Numbered from the stretch's first letter, positions 8,798 through 17,395 are shown. The stretch: 64,000 nt of DNA from DRYS01 sp964491605 (GCA_964491605.1 CAZBGY010000005.1:1-64000), one strand, 5' to 3'. A program made the numbers and translations. The notes: generated by a model not told the origin, from the sequence alone.

Positions 8798-9616
8798 TTA
8801 AATATAATGTAACCTTTCCTCCTTAGCTTTGCTCTCGAGATAGGAGACTACAAATTTGGCTATTAAGCTGAGGAGAGCTAACTGAACTATGAGTATAATC
8901 CATTCATGGATATGGTTAAATATTGTAAATGTCCCCATTATGTAGTGTCTTAATAAATCCATCCCAAATGTTACCGGAATGCTGAAACCTATGATTTGCA
9001 GAGGAGTGGGAAGAATCTGTATCGGAACAAGCATCCCAGAAAGCATCTGTATCGCGAAATTGAAGAAGCTGAATATCGCGGTTACCTGCCTGTATCGTAG
9101 CGTAAGCGCAGCGAAGATAACGCCTAACTGAACTAATGCAGCTATGGTGAGGAGCGTCGAAGCTAAACCTAGGAGGAGGCCGTGAATCGTTAACGTCGCA
9201 TTCGAAAACCATAGACCGACAGAGAATGTCGGAAGGAAGAATAGAGAGTCTTGGACGGCTAAAGCGGCGATATTACTTACGATACACCAGTAGCGTGAGA
9301 ATGGGCATGTAAAGGTATAGTCTATCTGCCCAGTGCTAAGCTCGCCTTGAAGCATAGATGATGCACTCCAAAGTGCTGTTCCCTGCCAACTCTGGAAGCT
9401 TATACCAAGGATAATGAAAGCAACATAATTCGTTGTTCCAACTGTTCTTCCAAAAATAGATGAGTCAAATATAAGGGAGAAGAATAGCATTCCTAATGCC
9501 CATAAAACGCTTATTACGATCGAGGAAATAAAGTTCACTTTATAACGTGATAGATTTATAAGGTTACGCCAAACCGCCATATAGAAAATCTTCAAGGGAC
9601 TAGCCGTACTCCTCAT
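8798..9616 (-). CDS. ABC-2 type transporter permease
   Basis: A 272-residue polytopic membrane protein with about six hydrophobic segments, beginning with a cytoplasmic stretch (FYMAVWRNLINLSRYKVNF) typical of ABC-2 permeases of DrrB type. The ATG at 9616 is preferred over the upstream ATG at 9673 because GGAGGAG lies just before it. It overlaps the ATPase gene end by 17 bp, so the pair is one operon. These two-component systems export drugs, lipids or polysaccharides; the cargo is unknown. A mid-protein run, LSGMLVPIQILPTPLQ, is typical of the family's extracytoplasmic loop. Confidence 0.85.
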   Translation of the reverse strand: MRSTASPLKIFYMAVWRNLINLSRYKVNFISSIVISVLWALGMLFFSLIFDSSIFGRTVGTTNYVAFIILGISFQSWQGTALWSASSMLQGELSTGQIDYTFTCPFSRYWCIVSNIAALAVQDSLFFLPTFSVGLWFSNATLTIHGLLLGLASTLLTIAALVQLGVIFAALTLRYRQVTAIFSFFNFAIQMLSGMLVPIQILPTPLQIIGFSIPVTFGMDLLRHYIMGTFTIFNHIHEWIILIVQLALLSLIAKFVVSYLESKAKEERLHYI

Positions 9617-10565
9617 TACTCTCTCCTCCGCTAACGAAGAAAGCGAATGCATCCTCAAGCGACGGCTCAGCAATCTTTACCGGAACTTTTAACCCTATTT
9701 CCCTCATAACATTTAGAACTTCTGGAAGTGTATCAAAAGCATTTTCGCAATATAATCTAGTAGTGCTGTTATCGCAAATCACATTCATTACGCCACTTAC
9801 CTTAAGAAGCTTCGATTTAACCTCTGTCTCAAGCTTATTAATGCTCACTTCTATAACCTCTCTCATCTCTACATGTTTTTTAAATTCAAATGGCGTTCCA
9901 ACGAATATCAGTTTACCATGGTTTATGAACGCTATCCTATCACAGACTTCCTCAACCTCAAGCATATTATGCGATGTTAAACAAATGGTTATACCATTTT
10001 CTCTGGCATAATCTTTTAGGAAACATCTAACTCTACGTGCGGTTATTGGATCTAAACTTTTCGAAGGTTCATCTAAGAAGCATATCTCTGGGTTATGAAG
10101 TATAGCTCTCATAACTATCACTGTTTGTTTTTCACCTCCTGATAGAGTTATAAAATGCTTATCGAGTTTATCTTCGAAACCTATCGCTGATGCTATATGC
10201 TTAATCCTCTCTTTCACCTCCTCCTTCGGGATATTCCTGAGAGCATGAGTGAAATAAAGGAGATTCTCCCTAACGGTAAGTCTAAAGAAAGCTGAACGTT
10301 CAGAATCCTGCCCAGCATAACCTATTATCCTGCGAACCTCCTTCTCATCCCTAGATACTTCATAACCGCCGATCCAAGCGTATCCTTCAGAAGGTTTCAA
10401 TAATGTTGCGAGGATCCTTACGAGAGTTGTCTTACCAGCACCATTAGGACCTAGAAAACCGAAAAACTCACCCTTAGAAACTCTAAGATTTACGCTATCC
10501 AGAGCCTTAACAACTATCTTACCTTTATAGACTTTAGATATATTCTCGCAAATAACCTCTTCCAT
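9600..10565 (-). CDS. ABC transporter ATP-binding protein (drug/ABC-2 exporter type)
   Basis: A 321-residue ATPase with Walker A GPNGAGKTT (about 39-47), ABC signature LSGGEKQ (about 142-148), Walker B ICFLDEPSK (about 161-169) and switch His in CLTSHN. The C-terminal ~85-residue extension is typical of DrrA-like exporters paired with ABC-2 permeases. SD GGTGGTGA precedes the ATG. An 18-bp imperfect palindrome at 10623-10640 lies between the likely TATA element and the start, hinting at a repressor. It is first in the operon, followed by the permease. Confidence 0.9.
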   Translation of the reverse strand: MEEVICENISKVYKGKIVVKALDSVNLRVSKGEFFGFLGPNGAGKTTLVRILATLLKPSEGYAWIGGYEVSRDEKEVRRIIGYAGQDSERSAFFRLTVRENLLYFTHALRNIPKEEVKERIKHIASAIGFEDKLDKHFITLSGGEKQTVIVMRAILHNPEICFLDEPSKSLDPITARRVRCFLKDYARENGITICLTSHNMLEVEEVCDRIAFINHGKLIFVGTPFEFKKHVEMREVIEVSINKLETEVKSKLLKVSGVMNVICDNSTTRLYCENAFDTLPEVLNVMREIGLKVPVKIAEPSLEDAFAFFVSGGESNEEYG

Positions 10566-10622
10566 GTTTTCACCACCAGTAATATGTGAATTGGACTCTG
10601 AGAAAAAATTTCTGAGTATTAG

Positions 10623-10640
10623 TGACCAGAAATCTGATCA
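10623..10640 (-). promoter_or_regulatory. Imperfect 18-bp palindrome, candidate operator of the ABC exporter operon
   Basis: TGACCAGAAATCTGATCA reads almost identically on both strands (TGAYCAGA arms around an A/T centre, one arm mismatch). It lies 58 nt before the ATPase start and just after a reverse-strand TATA-like CTAATAAAAG near 10648-10657. That is where a repressor would block transcription. No regulator gene is adjacent, so the cognate protein is unknown. Confidence 0.4.
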
Positions 10641-10991
10641 CCGATACTTTTATTAGGATAAGAAGGTGAATAAGCATTTCTGCTACACAATTCAATATGC
10701 CTACATTGATTCACTCGGTCAGGAGAGCATGGAAGCTTAGTTCGCCTCGAAGATTGTATACAATGGATTATCTACATTCCCATTATCTTGAAGATTATAC
10801 GAAACCCAAACCCATCAATCGGGATAGATCCTCTTAGCAGAATATATTACTCCGCCTTCGATTACTTGAATATATACGATCCAGATAAACTGCAGGTATT
10901 TAATACCCACTATTTTGCTGCCTGTTAAGATCTATATATTCGAAGATACTCGATTCGATTTCATCATAGTAGTTACTACTCCTCCTTTTTC

Positions 10992-11181
10992 TTACACTTT
11001 TAATCTCACATTCTGCTTATCTCCGTCTTCCACGAAGATCATGTTTCTAGCGTTCGTTGCTGAGAATATTGTAACTTTCTTTCCACAAAGATGAAGATCG
11101 TTAACATCTCTAGATCTAAGAATTTCATAATAGTAAGCCGCTTCTTAAACTAAGTTTTATCATCTCGCATTCACCGATCAA
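10992..11181 (-). pseudogene. Possible small gene interrupted by a single-base frameshift
   Basis: A TTG at 11179-11181 with GGAG eight nt upstream opens a frame of 12 codons. One extra base near 11145 separates it from a second frame of 50 codons ending at TAA 10992-10994. Joined, they would give a roughly 62-residue protein with coding-like composition (EAAYYYEILRSRDVND near the junction, KKVTIFSATNARNM later). I do not recognise the family. It may be a decayed gene, a sequencing error, or chance; the intact-frame length alone is not decisive. Confidence 0.3.
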
Positions 11182-11280
11182 GTTATTCTCCTAGTATACA
11201 CGCAGTAGATGGTTAAAGAAGAAATTACGAAGGCTTTTAAGGTAAGGTAAAAATCTAACAACCGATACATAGAAGATAGG

Positions 11281-12492
11281 ATGCTCAATTTGAATGAAAA
11301 TGGGATAAAACAGAGATGGGGGGTATTAGCCGGGGCGGTTGTCGTTATGATGTTTATTGCTATCTATCAGTACTCCTGGTCCCTGTTTGCTTTTGGATTA
11401 AACTCTGATCTAGCGTGGTCTATGCTAGAAATCCAAGTGACGTTCACGCTATATACATACGTAGCAACCTTTGTGCAACCATTTTCCGGATATTTCGCGG
11501 ATAAGTTTGGGCCTAGGAATATAGCCATACTTGCTGGGTTACTAGTGGCTATCGGCTTCTTATCGAGCTCTACCGTAACCTCTCCGATTCATCTCTATAT
11601 ATGCTATACAATTGGTTCGGTAGGGGTTGGAATATTATATGGAATCTCTACAGCCATAGCAGTCAAATGGTTTCCTGACAGAAGAGGGCTTGCTGTAGGG
11701 ATAGCCACCTTTGGTTTTGGTTCTGGAACTACTTTCTTCAATCTACTGCTTCAGACATGGATTTCAAGCTATGGCGTTAGGATAGCCTTTCTATACACTG
11801 GTATCTTAATGCTGATCTTCATCTTACCGTTCACGTTTCTCTACAAATATCCAAAGTTTGAACAACAGAAACTTAAGGAGGAGAATATGGTAAATTGGAA
11901 ATGGTATGAAATGTTAAAAACATATCAATGGTGGTTAATCTATATATCATTCACCATCATAGCAGCTATCGCGCTTCTATTCGGCGCTCAAGTCGTACCG
12001 ATGGCAAAGGCGAATAATATACCGGGTAATGTACTGGATCTCGTTTTAGTCGCCTATCCCTTAGCAAACGGGTTCAGCAGAGTACTAGGCGGATGGATAT
12101 CAGACCGTATAGGCAGACAGCTTACGGCTACATTATTCTACGCTCTCGCAGGGATCATGATGCTAGCACTTGGCTTTACCGCCTCTAATCCAATAGGATT
12201 CGCATCCTTTATCATACTGACAATGCTATTTTCGGGTGCAGTCTTTGCATTCAATCCAGCTTTTATCGGAGATTTTTATGGTTCGAAATATTCGACGATA
12301 AACTATGGAATCACTTATACTGCTAAGAGCTGGGGTGGTCTGATAGCTGGATACGCCACGGCATGGCTACTAACGACGTTTAAAAGCTACATTTATTCGA
12401 TAATTGGGCTGGGAATAGGAGCCTTAATAGCTGCGATTCTCGTTAACCCATTACTTCTTAAGAAACCGGGAAGGAAGGTATCTAAAAGTTAA
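11281..12492 (+). CDS. MFS transporter, oxalate/formate antiporter (OFA)-like
   Basis: A 403-residue protein with 12 predicted membrane spans, a central cytoplasmic loop (about residues 200-212) and the MFS motif DKFGPRN after span 2, with a second copy DRIGRQ in the C-terminal half. The N-terminus (RWGVLAGAVVVMMFIAIYQYSWSLF) and overall spacing resemble the OFA/OxlT group, which exchanges carboxylates. The substrate cannot be assigned. No carboxylate metabolism gene is adjacent; the gene stands alone between intergenic stretches and divergent from the ABC exporter, within the accessory-looking stretch. Confidence 0.8.
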   Translation: MLNLNENGIKQRWGVLAGAVVVMMFIAIYQYSWSLFAFGLNSDLAWSMLEIQVTFTLYTYVATFVQPFSGYFADKFGPRNIAILAGLLVAIGFLSSSTVTSPIHLYICYTIGSVGVGILYGISTAIAVKWFPDRRGLAVGIATFGFGSGTTFFNLLLQTWISSYGVRIAFLYTGILMLIFILPFTFLYKYPKFEQQKLKEENMVNWKWYEMLKTYQWWLIYISFTIIAAIALLFGAQVVPMAKANNIPGNVLDLVLVAYPLANGFSRVLGGWISDRIGRQLTATLFYALAGIMMLALGFTASNPIGFASFIILTMLFSGAVFAFNPAFIGDFYGSKYSTINYGITYTAKSWGGLIAGYATAWLLTTFKSYIYSIIGLGIGALIAAILVNPLLLKKPGRKVSKS

Positions 12493-12562
12493 TCAATACA
12501 ACTTAGCTCTTCACATTTCTCAGCATCCTGTACTATAAGCATGATTCTAGTGAGGAATAACT

Positions 12563-12664
12563 TTACCTTACTAAGTATGCAGCTGATAGAGTTTTTAAAA
12601 TAACTCTGTTAAACGATTCATTCTCATCGCTAATATCGATGATACCTGAAGCTTTCCTAAGCAT
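12563..12664 (-). CDS. 33-codon reading frame downstream of tRNA-Thr, doubtful
   Basis: An ATG-initiated frame of 33 codons lies directly 3' of the tRNA gene and stays open back into the tRNA. Its composition looks coding-like (SGIIDISDENESF), but it has no clear SD and no recognised family. It could be the end of a decayed gene next to a tRNA attachment site, or chance. The rest of the 190-bp gap between the MFS gene and tRNA-Thr holds nothing I can name. Confidence 0.15.
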   Translation of the reverse strand: MLRKASGIIDISDENESFNRVILKTLSAAYLVR

Positions 12665-12683
12665 TTTTCCGAGGAACAAAAAC

Positions 12684-12760
12684 TGGAGCCTCGGGCGGGA
12701 TTCGAACCCGCGACCCACAGCTTACAAGGCTGCCGCTCTACCTGGCTGAGCTACCGAGGC
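12684..12760 (-). tRNA. tRNA-Thr (anticodon TGT)
   Basis: The reverse strand folds as a complete cloverleaf: acceptor GCCTCGG pairs with CCGAGGC, D-arm TAGCTCAGCCAGGTAGAGC, anticodon loop CTTGTAA (anticodon TGT), and T-arm GCGGGTTCGAATCCCGC. Discriminator T and an encoded CCA complete 77 nt. No intron is seen. It is the boundary between the accessory-looking stretch and the RNA-processing superoperon. Confidence 0.97.
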
Positions 12761-12797
12761 TTACTATAGGAAGATTGAGTAATACGTCTTTAAAAGT

Positions 12798-13058
12798 TTA
12801 ACATGGATGTATACCGGTAAGATTGACGACATCTTTCGCAGCTCTTACTAATCGCATATAGCTATTCACCGCAGCTCTTAGAGCTACTATATCAGAGGCT
12901 TGTATTTCTATTATAATCGCATCGTTTAACCGTATTCTACTCTCAACTCTTCTCGATGGTAAGCTTCTAGTTTCTGGCTTTAAGGAACGATATACTATAC
13001 TATTTGCCTCCACCCTTCCTAGATCTATTCTGATAGTAGCGTTGGCTCCTCTAATCAT
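12798..13058 (-). CDS. pcc1: KEOPS complex subunit Pcc1
   Basis: An 86-residue protein of the Pcc1/CTAG family, the dimerising subunit of the KEOPS complex that makes N6-threonylcarbamoyladenosine on tRNAs. The pattern of an N-terminal beta strand (NATIRIDL), a middle RVESRIRLNDAIIIEIQASD strand pair and a C-terminal helix (LRAAVNSYMRLV) matches the family in length and order. It is the last gene of the exosome/proteasome superoperon, 15 bp after L37Ae, a position seen in many TACK archaea. Confidence 0.9.
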   Translation of the reverse strand: MIRGANATIRIDLGRVEANSIVYRSLKPETRSLPSRRVESRIRLNDAIIIEIQASDIVALRAAVNSYMRLVRAAKDVVNLTGIHPC

Positions 13059-13073
13059 CCTAGTACTAGGCTT

Positions 13074-13298
13074 TTACTTAATCTTCGTAGTAGGTTGATA
13101 TGCTCCTCCTGCTATGGTTAGACCACATTTCCTACAACGCCATATACCGATCGAAACTCTCTCCAAGCTTCTAAACATACATTTAGGACATCGATACCTG
13201 CTATGAGCTTGAAGCCATATCGTAGTATACCTTGCTCTAACAGTAGCTCCATACCTTGCTTTCAGCCAACCTAGAGTCTTCTGTTTACTACGAGGCAT
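13074..13298 (-). CDS. rpl37ae: 50S ribosomal protein L37Ae (eL43)
   Basis: A 74-residue zinc-ribbon ribosomal protein with two CxxC pairs (CPKC about 38-41, CRKC about 55-58) and the typical basic N-terminus with GARYGATVRAR-like sequence. It overlaps the end of rrp42 by 11 bp, so the two are translationally linked. The order Rrp4-Rrp41-Rrp42-L37Ae-Pcc1 is a conserved archaeal arrangement. Confidence 0.95.
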   Translation of the reverse strand: MPRSKQKTLGWLKARYGATVRARYTTIWLQAHSRYRCPKCMFRSLERVSIGIWRCRKCGLTIAGGAYQPTTKIK

Positions 13299-14100
13299 TT
13301 GGGAACACCTTACGTAGATTCTCTCTTAAACGGAGCGTAGTCTCCCTAGATATGTTTATCGCTTGGTAAAGTTCCCCGTATCTAAGTGTACCTATACTAT
13401 GCTGCACCATACATATCCTACCTTCTTCATCGAATCCTATAGTTATCCTAGCTTCGGCGGTTTCCTCTTCCTCTAATACAGGATCGACTATAAGCGTTTC
13501 ACCTATCCTACATATGGTAGCCGTCAGCGGGTAATGCCTTATGGGTAGAGGCTCTCTCTCTTCGATCAGCCTAGCTCTACCCTCTGATACTATTGCCTTC
13601 CTCATAGTTGCATCTAGAAGCGCTACTACGCTTGCAAGTACACAGGCATCTATCATGTTTCCATCATGATCGACAAGGTAGGTATCTACGAAGATCACGT
13701 AAACTTCCCTACCAGGTGTGACAACTAGCTCTTCTAGATCTATCATCTTGCCTTCACGTATAGTTCTATCGACTATACGTGCTACTTCTACGGCTCTCTC
13801 ATCAGGTGGTCCAGGTTCAAAAGTAGGTGAGGCTAGAGGCATCAATTCTACGTTAACCGCGAGCACACCTGCGTTAGGCATATCCGGGTATGGCTGACCC
13901 AAATCTATCTTGACACCTGCTATAGCTTTAGTACGACCTATATGGACTAAAGCAGATCCATCAGCTTGAGGTATAACGCCTCTCTCGATGGTTATAGGTC
14001 TGAATTCTGTTAACCCCCTCTTATCAATCCTCCTACGTTGACTAGCAAGTTCTTTAACCCTCTTCTTCGTAAGCTCGGGTACTATAATTCTACTGCTCAT
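13288..14100 (-). CDS. rrp42: Exosome complex subunit Rrp42
   Basis: A 270-residue RNase PH-fold protein, the non-catalytic partner that alternates with Rrp41 in the hexameric ring of the archaeal exosome. Visible family features are the N-terminal RVKELASQRRRIDKRG segment, GSALVHIGRTKAIAGVK and the LDATMRKAIV helix region. The gene overlaps the rrp41 end by 11 bp. Together they form the phosphorolytic RNA degradation core. Confidence 0.97.
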   Translation of the reverse strand: MSSRIIVPELTKKRVKELASQRRRIDKRGLTEFRPITIERGVIPQADGSALVHIGRTKAIAGVKIDLGQPYPDMPNAGVLAVNVELMPLASPTFEPGPPDERAVEVARIVDRTIREGKMIDLEELVVTPGREVYVIFVDTYLVDHDGNMIDACVLASVVALLDATMRKAIVSEGRARLIEEREPLPIRHYPLTATICRIGETLIVDPVLEEEETAEARITIGFDEEGRICMVQHSIGTLRYGELYQAINISRETTLRLRENLRKVFPNAS

Positions 14101-14806
14101 ATAAAACCTCCTCCTTTATCTTCTCATAATAATCTTTGAGGGTAGCTCTCTGCAGTTCGCCTATACGCTTACAAGCTTTAACAGCGAGGTTGAACGCCTC
14201 CAGGAACTCATCTGAAGTTAACCTACCGTTAAGCTGTAGAAGCGTTACCCTCTCTAGGTTAGGCATCAAAGCTACAGGCATATCTGCTTCACATTCCTCA
14301 TCTTCCTTACCTGTTAGATCGACTATTATCTTACCATTCCATTTACCTACAGCGCAAGCCGCTACTAGATCTACCATAGGTATACCTGCATCTGCTAGAG
14401 CGAGCGAAGCCGCCGTTATACCTGCACACCTTGTTCCACCATCAGCTTGCAATACCTCTACGAAGATATCGATAGTTGTCCTAGGATACAGATCTAACAA
14501 TATAGCATTCGCCAATGCTTCCTTTATAACCTTAGATAACTCTACCTCCCTCCTTGTAGGTGTAGGGCTTTTCCGCTCTCTAGTAGAGAATGGAGCCATA
14601 TGATACCTACACCTGACTATAGCCGTCTCTGGAAGACCTAGATGTCTCGGATGAACTTCTCTAGGACCATACACTGCTACTAGAACTTTAGTACCTCCTT
14701 GCTCTATGTAAGCAGATCCATCAGCTTTATCGAGTACACCGATCTTCATAGTGATAGGCCTTAATTCATCGGCTCTTCTCCCATCCATCCTAACGAATTC
14801 GGACAT
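14090..14806 (-). CDS. rrp41: Exosome complex exonuclease Rrp41 (catalytic)
   Basis: A 238-residue RNase PH-fold subunit carrying the phosphorolytic active site. The N-terminal RMDGRRADELRP is an Rrp41 hallmark, followed by the ADGGTRCAGITAAS phosphate/RNA region (about 118-131) and acidic catalytic residues in EEECEADMP-like sequence (DEECEADMPVALMP, about 170-183). It degrades RNA 3' to 5' with inorganic phosphate. The gene sits 2 bp after rrp4 and overlaps rrp42. Confidence 0.97.
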   Translation of the reverse strand: MSEFVRMDGRRADELRPITMKIGVLDKADGSAYIEQGGTKVLVAVYGPREVHPRHLGLPETAIVRCRYHMAPFSTRERKSPTPTRREVELSKVIKEALANAILLDLYPRTTIDIFVEVLQADGGTRCAGITAASLALADAGIPMVDLVAACAVGKWNGKIIVDLTGKEDEECEADMPVALMPNLERVTLLQLNGRLTSDEFLEAFNLAVKACKRIGELQRATLKDYYEKIKEEVLYEQ

Positions 14807-14808
14807 AC

Positions 14809-15501
14809 TTACTCCCTCCTCATAACCGATTTAAGTATCTCAGCCACTCTATCGGTTAACCCAGGTACGTGCGCCTCTCTATCTATCTTCCTTATAAGCT
14901 CAGCTACTAACTCCTCTAACTCTCTATTAGGGCCTTCTACGAGGATTACACCATTCTTACCTATCGTTATATTACATCCACTCTCCTTCTTAAGAAGATT
15001 TATCATAGAACCCTTCTTCCCTATCAATCTAGGTATCTTCGTCGGTGTTATGTATTCAAGTCTACCGCTACTTATCTTACCAAGCCCCTTCCCTCCGATA
15101 GTCAGCATAGCATCTGCAGTCCTATCGAAGCTAACGACGCGTGCTATCACAGCATCACCTACCTTAAGATAATCCTGGAGGTTAATCTTATCAGCTGAAA
15201 ACCTTTTACCGAAGACATCGATAGCCGGAAGTATACCTTGATATGGAGAGTTTATATCTATAATCCATCTGGTGATGCTCACTTCCTTAACTACACCTAT
15301 TACTACATCCCCACGTTTAGGTATGTAGACACCTTTAAGAGCTGTTACAGAAACTTTACCATCCACTATACTCGCAAGCCCGACTACATACGAGTATATC
15401 CTTCCATCTTCTCGATAAACATTAGCTCCAACCTCGTATCCTTCTCCTTCAGCTAACAGATCTCCTGGCAGAACCAACTTCCTCTCTTCAACCACGGTCA
15501 T
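14809..15501 (-). CDS. rrp4: Exosome complex RNA-binding protein Rrp4
   Basis: A 230-residue cap protein of the exosome. The order is an N-terminal beta domain (LVLPGDLLAEGEGYE), an S1 domain at about 60-140 (GDVVIGVVKEVSITRWIIDI) and a KH-type domain at about 145-215 containing LIGKKGSMINLL. It guides substrate RNA into the Rrp41/Rrp42 ring. It lies between SBDS and rrp41 with spacings of about 10 and 2 bp. Confidence 0.97.
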   Translation of the reverse strand: MTVVEERKLVLPGDLLAEGEGYEVGANVYREDGRIYSYVVGLASIVDGKVSVTALKGVYIPKRGDVVIGVVKEVSITRWIIDINSPYQGILPAIDVFGKRFSADKINLQDYLKVGDAVIARVVSFDRTADAMLTIGGKGLGKISSGRLEYITPTKIPRLIGKKGSMINLLKKESGCNITIGKNGVILVEGPNRELEELVAELIRKIDREAHVPGLTDRVAEILKSVMRRE

Positions 15502-15511
15502 AGCCTCACCC

Positions 15512-16201
15512 TTACTTCAATAATTTAATTTGAACCTCCCCCTCAGTAGCTTTACCTAGCCTATCTATGAATTCTCCGTGTAAACCTGCAGGTATTGTTA
15601 CGATACCCACCCAAGATCCATCCTTCTGCCATTCCTCTTTCTCGACATTACCCATATTTAATACTAGACTGTATGCTTTACCTACATACCTAGATGGAAT
15701 TTTAACAGCAATACGCATAACCTCTATTTTTAGAGGCACTATACTCTTAATAGCATCTATCACACGTTTAGCTTGAACTTCAGCATCTTCGAAGGGATCT
15801 ATAGAAACCCCTACCTCCTCCATAGCTTGCTCAACTCTGAGAGACGGTACTGGCAGACCGGTACGTGTATCGATACAATTCCTGGTTATGAAAGCTACTA
15901 TCTGTCTACGCTTTTCCTCGATAAGTTTCCTTCTAAGCTCAGCTGGTATCTGAAGATCCCCATGCTTTATTATGAAATCCGCTATCTTGTATACATCATC
16001 AGTGCCGAATACCTTCCTAAGCTTATCTGTAGACGCTCTTAACCCCTGCCTAAAATCCACGAATACATCGGTGGAGGCTAAAACTTTAGTTATATCCTTC
16101 TCTAATCCAAGCCTATAGTTTAGAGCTGCCTCGCTATGCACCAGTATCTCGTATCTCTCTCCACCCTTCCTTATGCGAGCTAGCGTACTTTCGCCTTTCA
16201 T
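15512..16201 (-). CDS. sdo1: Ribosome assembly factor SBDS
   Basis: A 229-residue protein with the SBDS three-domain layout: an N-terminal FYSH domain (RIRKGGERYEILVHSE, about 8-23), a central helical domain with the conserved IVAFITRNCIDTRTGLPVP segment (about 105-123), and a C-terminal ferredoxin-like domain. SBDS releases aIF6 from the large ribosomal subunit with an EF-2-like GTPase. Its place upstream of rrp4 is conserved in archaea. SD GAGG precedes the start, and a 7-bp hairpin lies in the gap before it. Confidence 0.95.
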   Translation of the reverse strand: MKGESTLARIRKGGERYEILVHSEAALNYRLGLEKDITKVLASTDVFVDFRQGLRASTDKLRKVFGTDDVYKIADFIIKHGDLQIPAELRRKLIEEKRRQIVAFITRNCIDTRTGLPVPSLRVEQAMEEVGVSIDPFEDAEVQAKRVIDAIKSIVPLKIEVMRIAVKIPSRYVGKAYSLVLNMGNVEKEEWQKDGSWVGIVTIPAGLHGEFIDRLGKATEGEVQIKLLK

Positions 16202-16252
16202 AAAACCTCATTCCTCTTATGGTAAGATAATCTACGCTAACATTTAAACAAT

Positions 16253-16273
16253 TTCCTCAAAACGGGTGAGGAA
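16253..16273 (-). other. Small hairpin between psmA and SBDS genes
   Basis: TTCCTCA and TGAGGAA form a perfect 7-bp stem around a 7-nt loop. No T-run follows on the transcribed strand, so it does not look like a terminator. It could be an RNA processing or pausing site within the polycistronic transcript. Confidence 0.3.
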
Positions 16274-16301
16274 GAATTATGTGAACAAAGAAGCCTAGAC
16301 T

Positions 16302-17018
16302 TTAACCAAGCTTAGCCGCGTACAGATCAACCTCCTCATCGGTAAGCCTCCTAAACTGTCTAGTAGATGTAGGTATGACAGCTATCTTCACATTACGTCC
16401 ACCAACCCTTCCTTCTAAAGCCTTAGAGAAGCTCTTTAAGCATAAGATTATCGCTTCATCCAGCGTCATATCATCCCTATACTCCGCTTCCAATATCTCT
16501 GACGCTTGTTCGCTATTCGCACCTAGCGATGTGGCTTTATAACCCCAATAATCCCCTCCAGGTAGCGTTACGAACAATCTCGGTCCATCTCTATCTACAC
16601 CTCCAAAAGCCATAGCTACACCGAACGGCCTAGCACCAGAATACTGCGTATACGCTTGCTTTATATCGGCTATCCTCCTCGCTAAAACCTCTACATCTAT
16701 AGGTTCACCATAAGTTAATCTATGCGTCTGGGCATAGATCCTAGCTTGATCTACAAGGATACGCGCATCAGCACCAAGCCCTACTATAGCCACACCTATA
16801 TGGTCATCTATCTGATAGATCTTCCACGAAAACCTTGGATCCTGCAGCTTGGATGTAGTCCTCTCCTCAGCTCCAAGAACCACCCCTTCCTTAGATACTA
16901 TACCTACTATCGTAGCCCCTCTTCTAACAGCTTCGACGGCATACTCTACCTGAAGCAGTCTACCTTCTGGTGAGAATATCGTTATAACCCTATCATATGC
17001 TCCAGGTGGTGTAAACAT
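16302..17018 (-). CDS. psmA: Proteasome subunit alpha
   Basis: A 238-residue alpha subunit of the 20S proteasome. The signature YDRVITIFSPEGRLLQVEYA at about 8-27 is the family hallmark, with the GYD/YDR gate region at the N-terminus and the H0 helix after it. Alpha subunits form the outer rings and gate of the barrel; the catalytic beta subunits are not in this window. The gene lies inside the RNA-processing superoperon, which is its usual place in archaea. Confidence 0.97.
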   Translation of the reverse strand: MFTPPGAYDRVITIFSPEGRLLQVEYAVEAVRRGATIVGIVSKEGVVLGAEERTTSKLQDPRFSWKIYQIDDHIGVAIVGLGADARILVDQARIYAQTHRLTYGEPIDVEVLARRIADIKQAYTQYSGARPFGVAMAFGGVDRDGPRLFVTLPGGDYWGYKATSLGANSEQASEILEAEYRDDMTLDEAIILCLKSFSKALEGRVGGRNVKIAVIPTSTRQFRRLTDEEVDLYAAKLG

Positions 17019-17074
17019 ACCGTACCTACCTCCGAGATTATCTGAGATATCTTCTTGAAAGATAAACGTTATGT

Positions 17075-17362
17075 CTACTTCATCCCCATCCTAAGCCTCC
17101 TAAGAGTACCAGATACACTTGATACACGTAACAAAATACTAGCGTCACCAATTCTATCTGTGTATGCTACAGCTGATCTTACCTGCTGTGCCATCCTATG
17201 ATCACATGAAATTACAAGGTATTTATCACCATACTCTATGAGGTGTACATCTGCTAAACTTAAACCGTATTCACCATAAAATTCAGCTATATTATCCTTT
17301 AACGCAGAGAATATCCGCTTACCATCTATATGTACATTACCTTTAACGATCTCTATCAGCAT
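17075..17362 (-). CDS. rnp2: RNase P protein component 2 (Pop5)
   Basis: A 95-residue member of the Pop5/Rnp2 family, which pairs with Rpp30 to support catalysis by RNase P RNA in tRNA 5' maturation. The typical FGEYGLSLADVHLIEYGDKY-like stretch (about 28-48, here FYGEYGLSLADVHLIEY) and the C-terminal SVSGTLRRLR match the family. The AGGAGA ribosome site precedes the ATG. It lies next to rnp3, as in many archaea. Confidence 0.93.
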   Translation of the reverse strand: MLIEIVKGNVHIDGKRIFSALKDNIAEFYGEYGLSLADVHLIEYGDKYLVISCDHRMAQQVRSAVAYTDRIGDASILLRVSSVSGTLRRLRMGMK

Positions 17363-17395
17363 GTATCTTCTCCTGATAGTTTTTAGAGGAATAAA

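Larger units (their letters stand above)
10566..11280. other. Intergenic region with promoters, palindrome and gene remnants
   Basis: About 715 bp between the divergent ABC operon and the MFS gene. It holds the palindrome at 10623-10640, a candidate frameshifted small gene at 10992-11181 and a TATA-like TTTTAAGG at 11233-11240, about 41 nt before the MFS start. A reverse open frame of about 37 codons just after the remnant has no supported start. Nothing else convincing is present. Confidence 0.4.

Noticed and set aside
12600..12690. tRNA-Thr 3' end considered as a proven attachment site
   Set aside because: No direct repeat of the tRNA end and no integrase were found within the window.
16253..16273. 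Hairpin between psmA and SBDS considered as a terminator
   Set aside because: No T-run follows it on the transcribed strand, and the genes on both sides belong to one likely operon.
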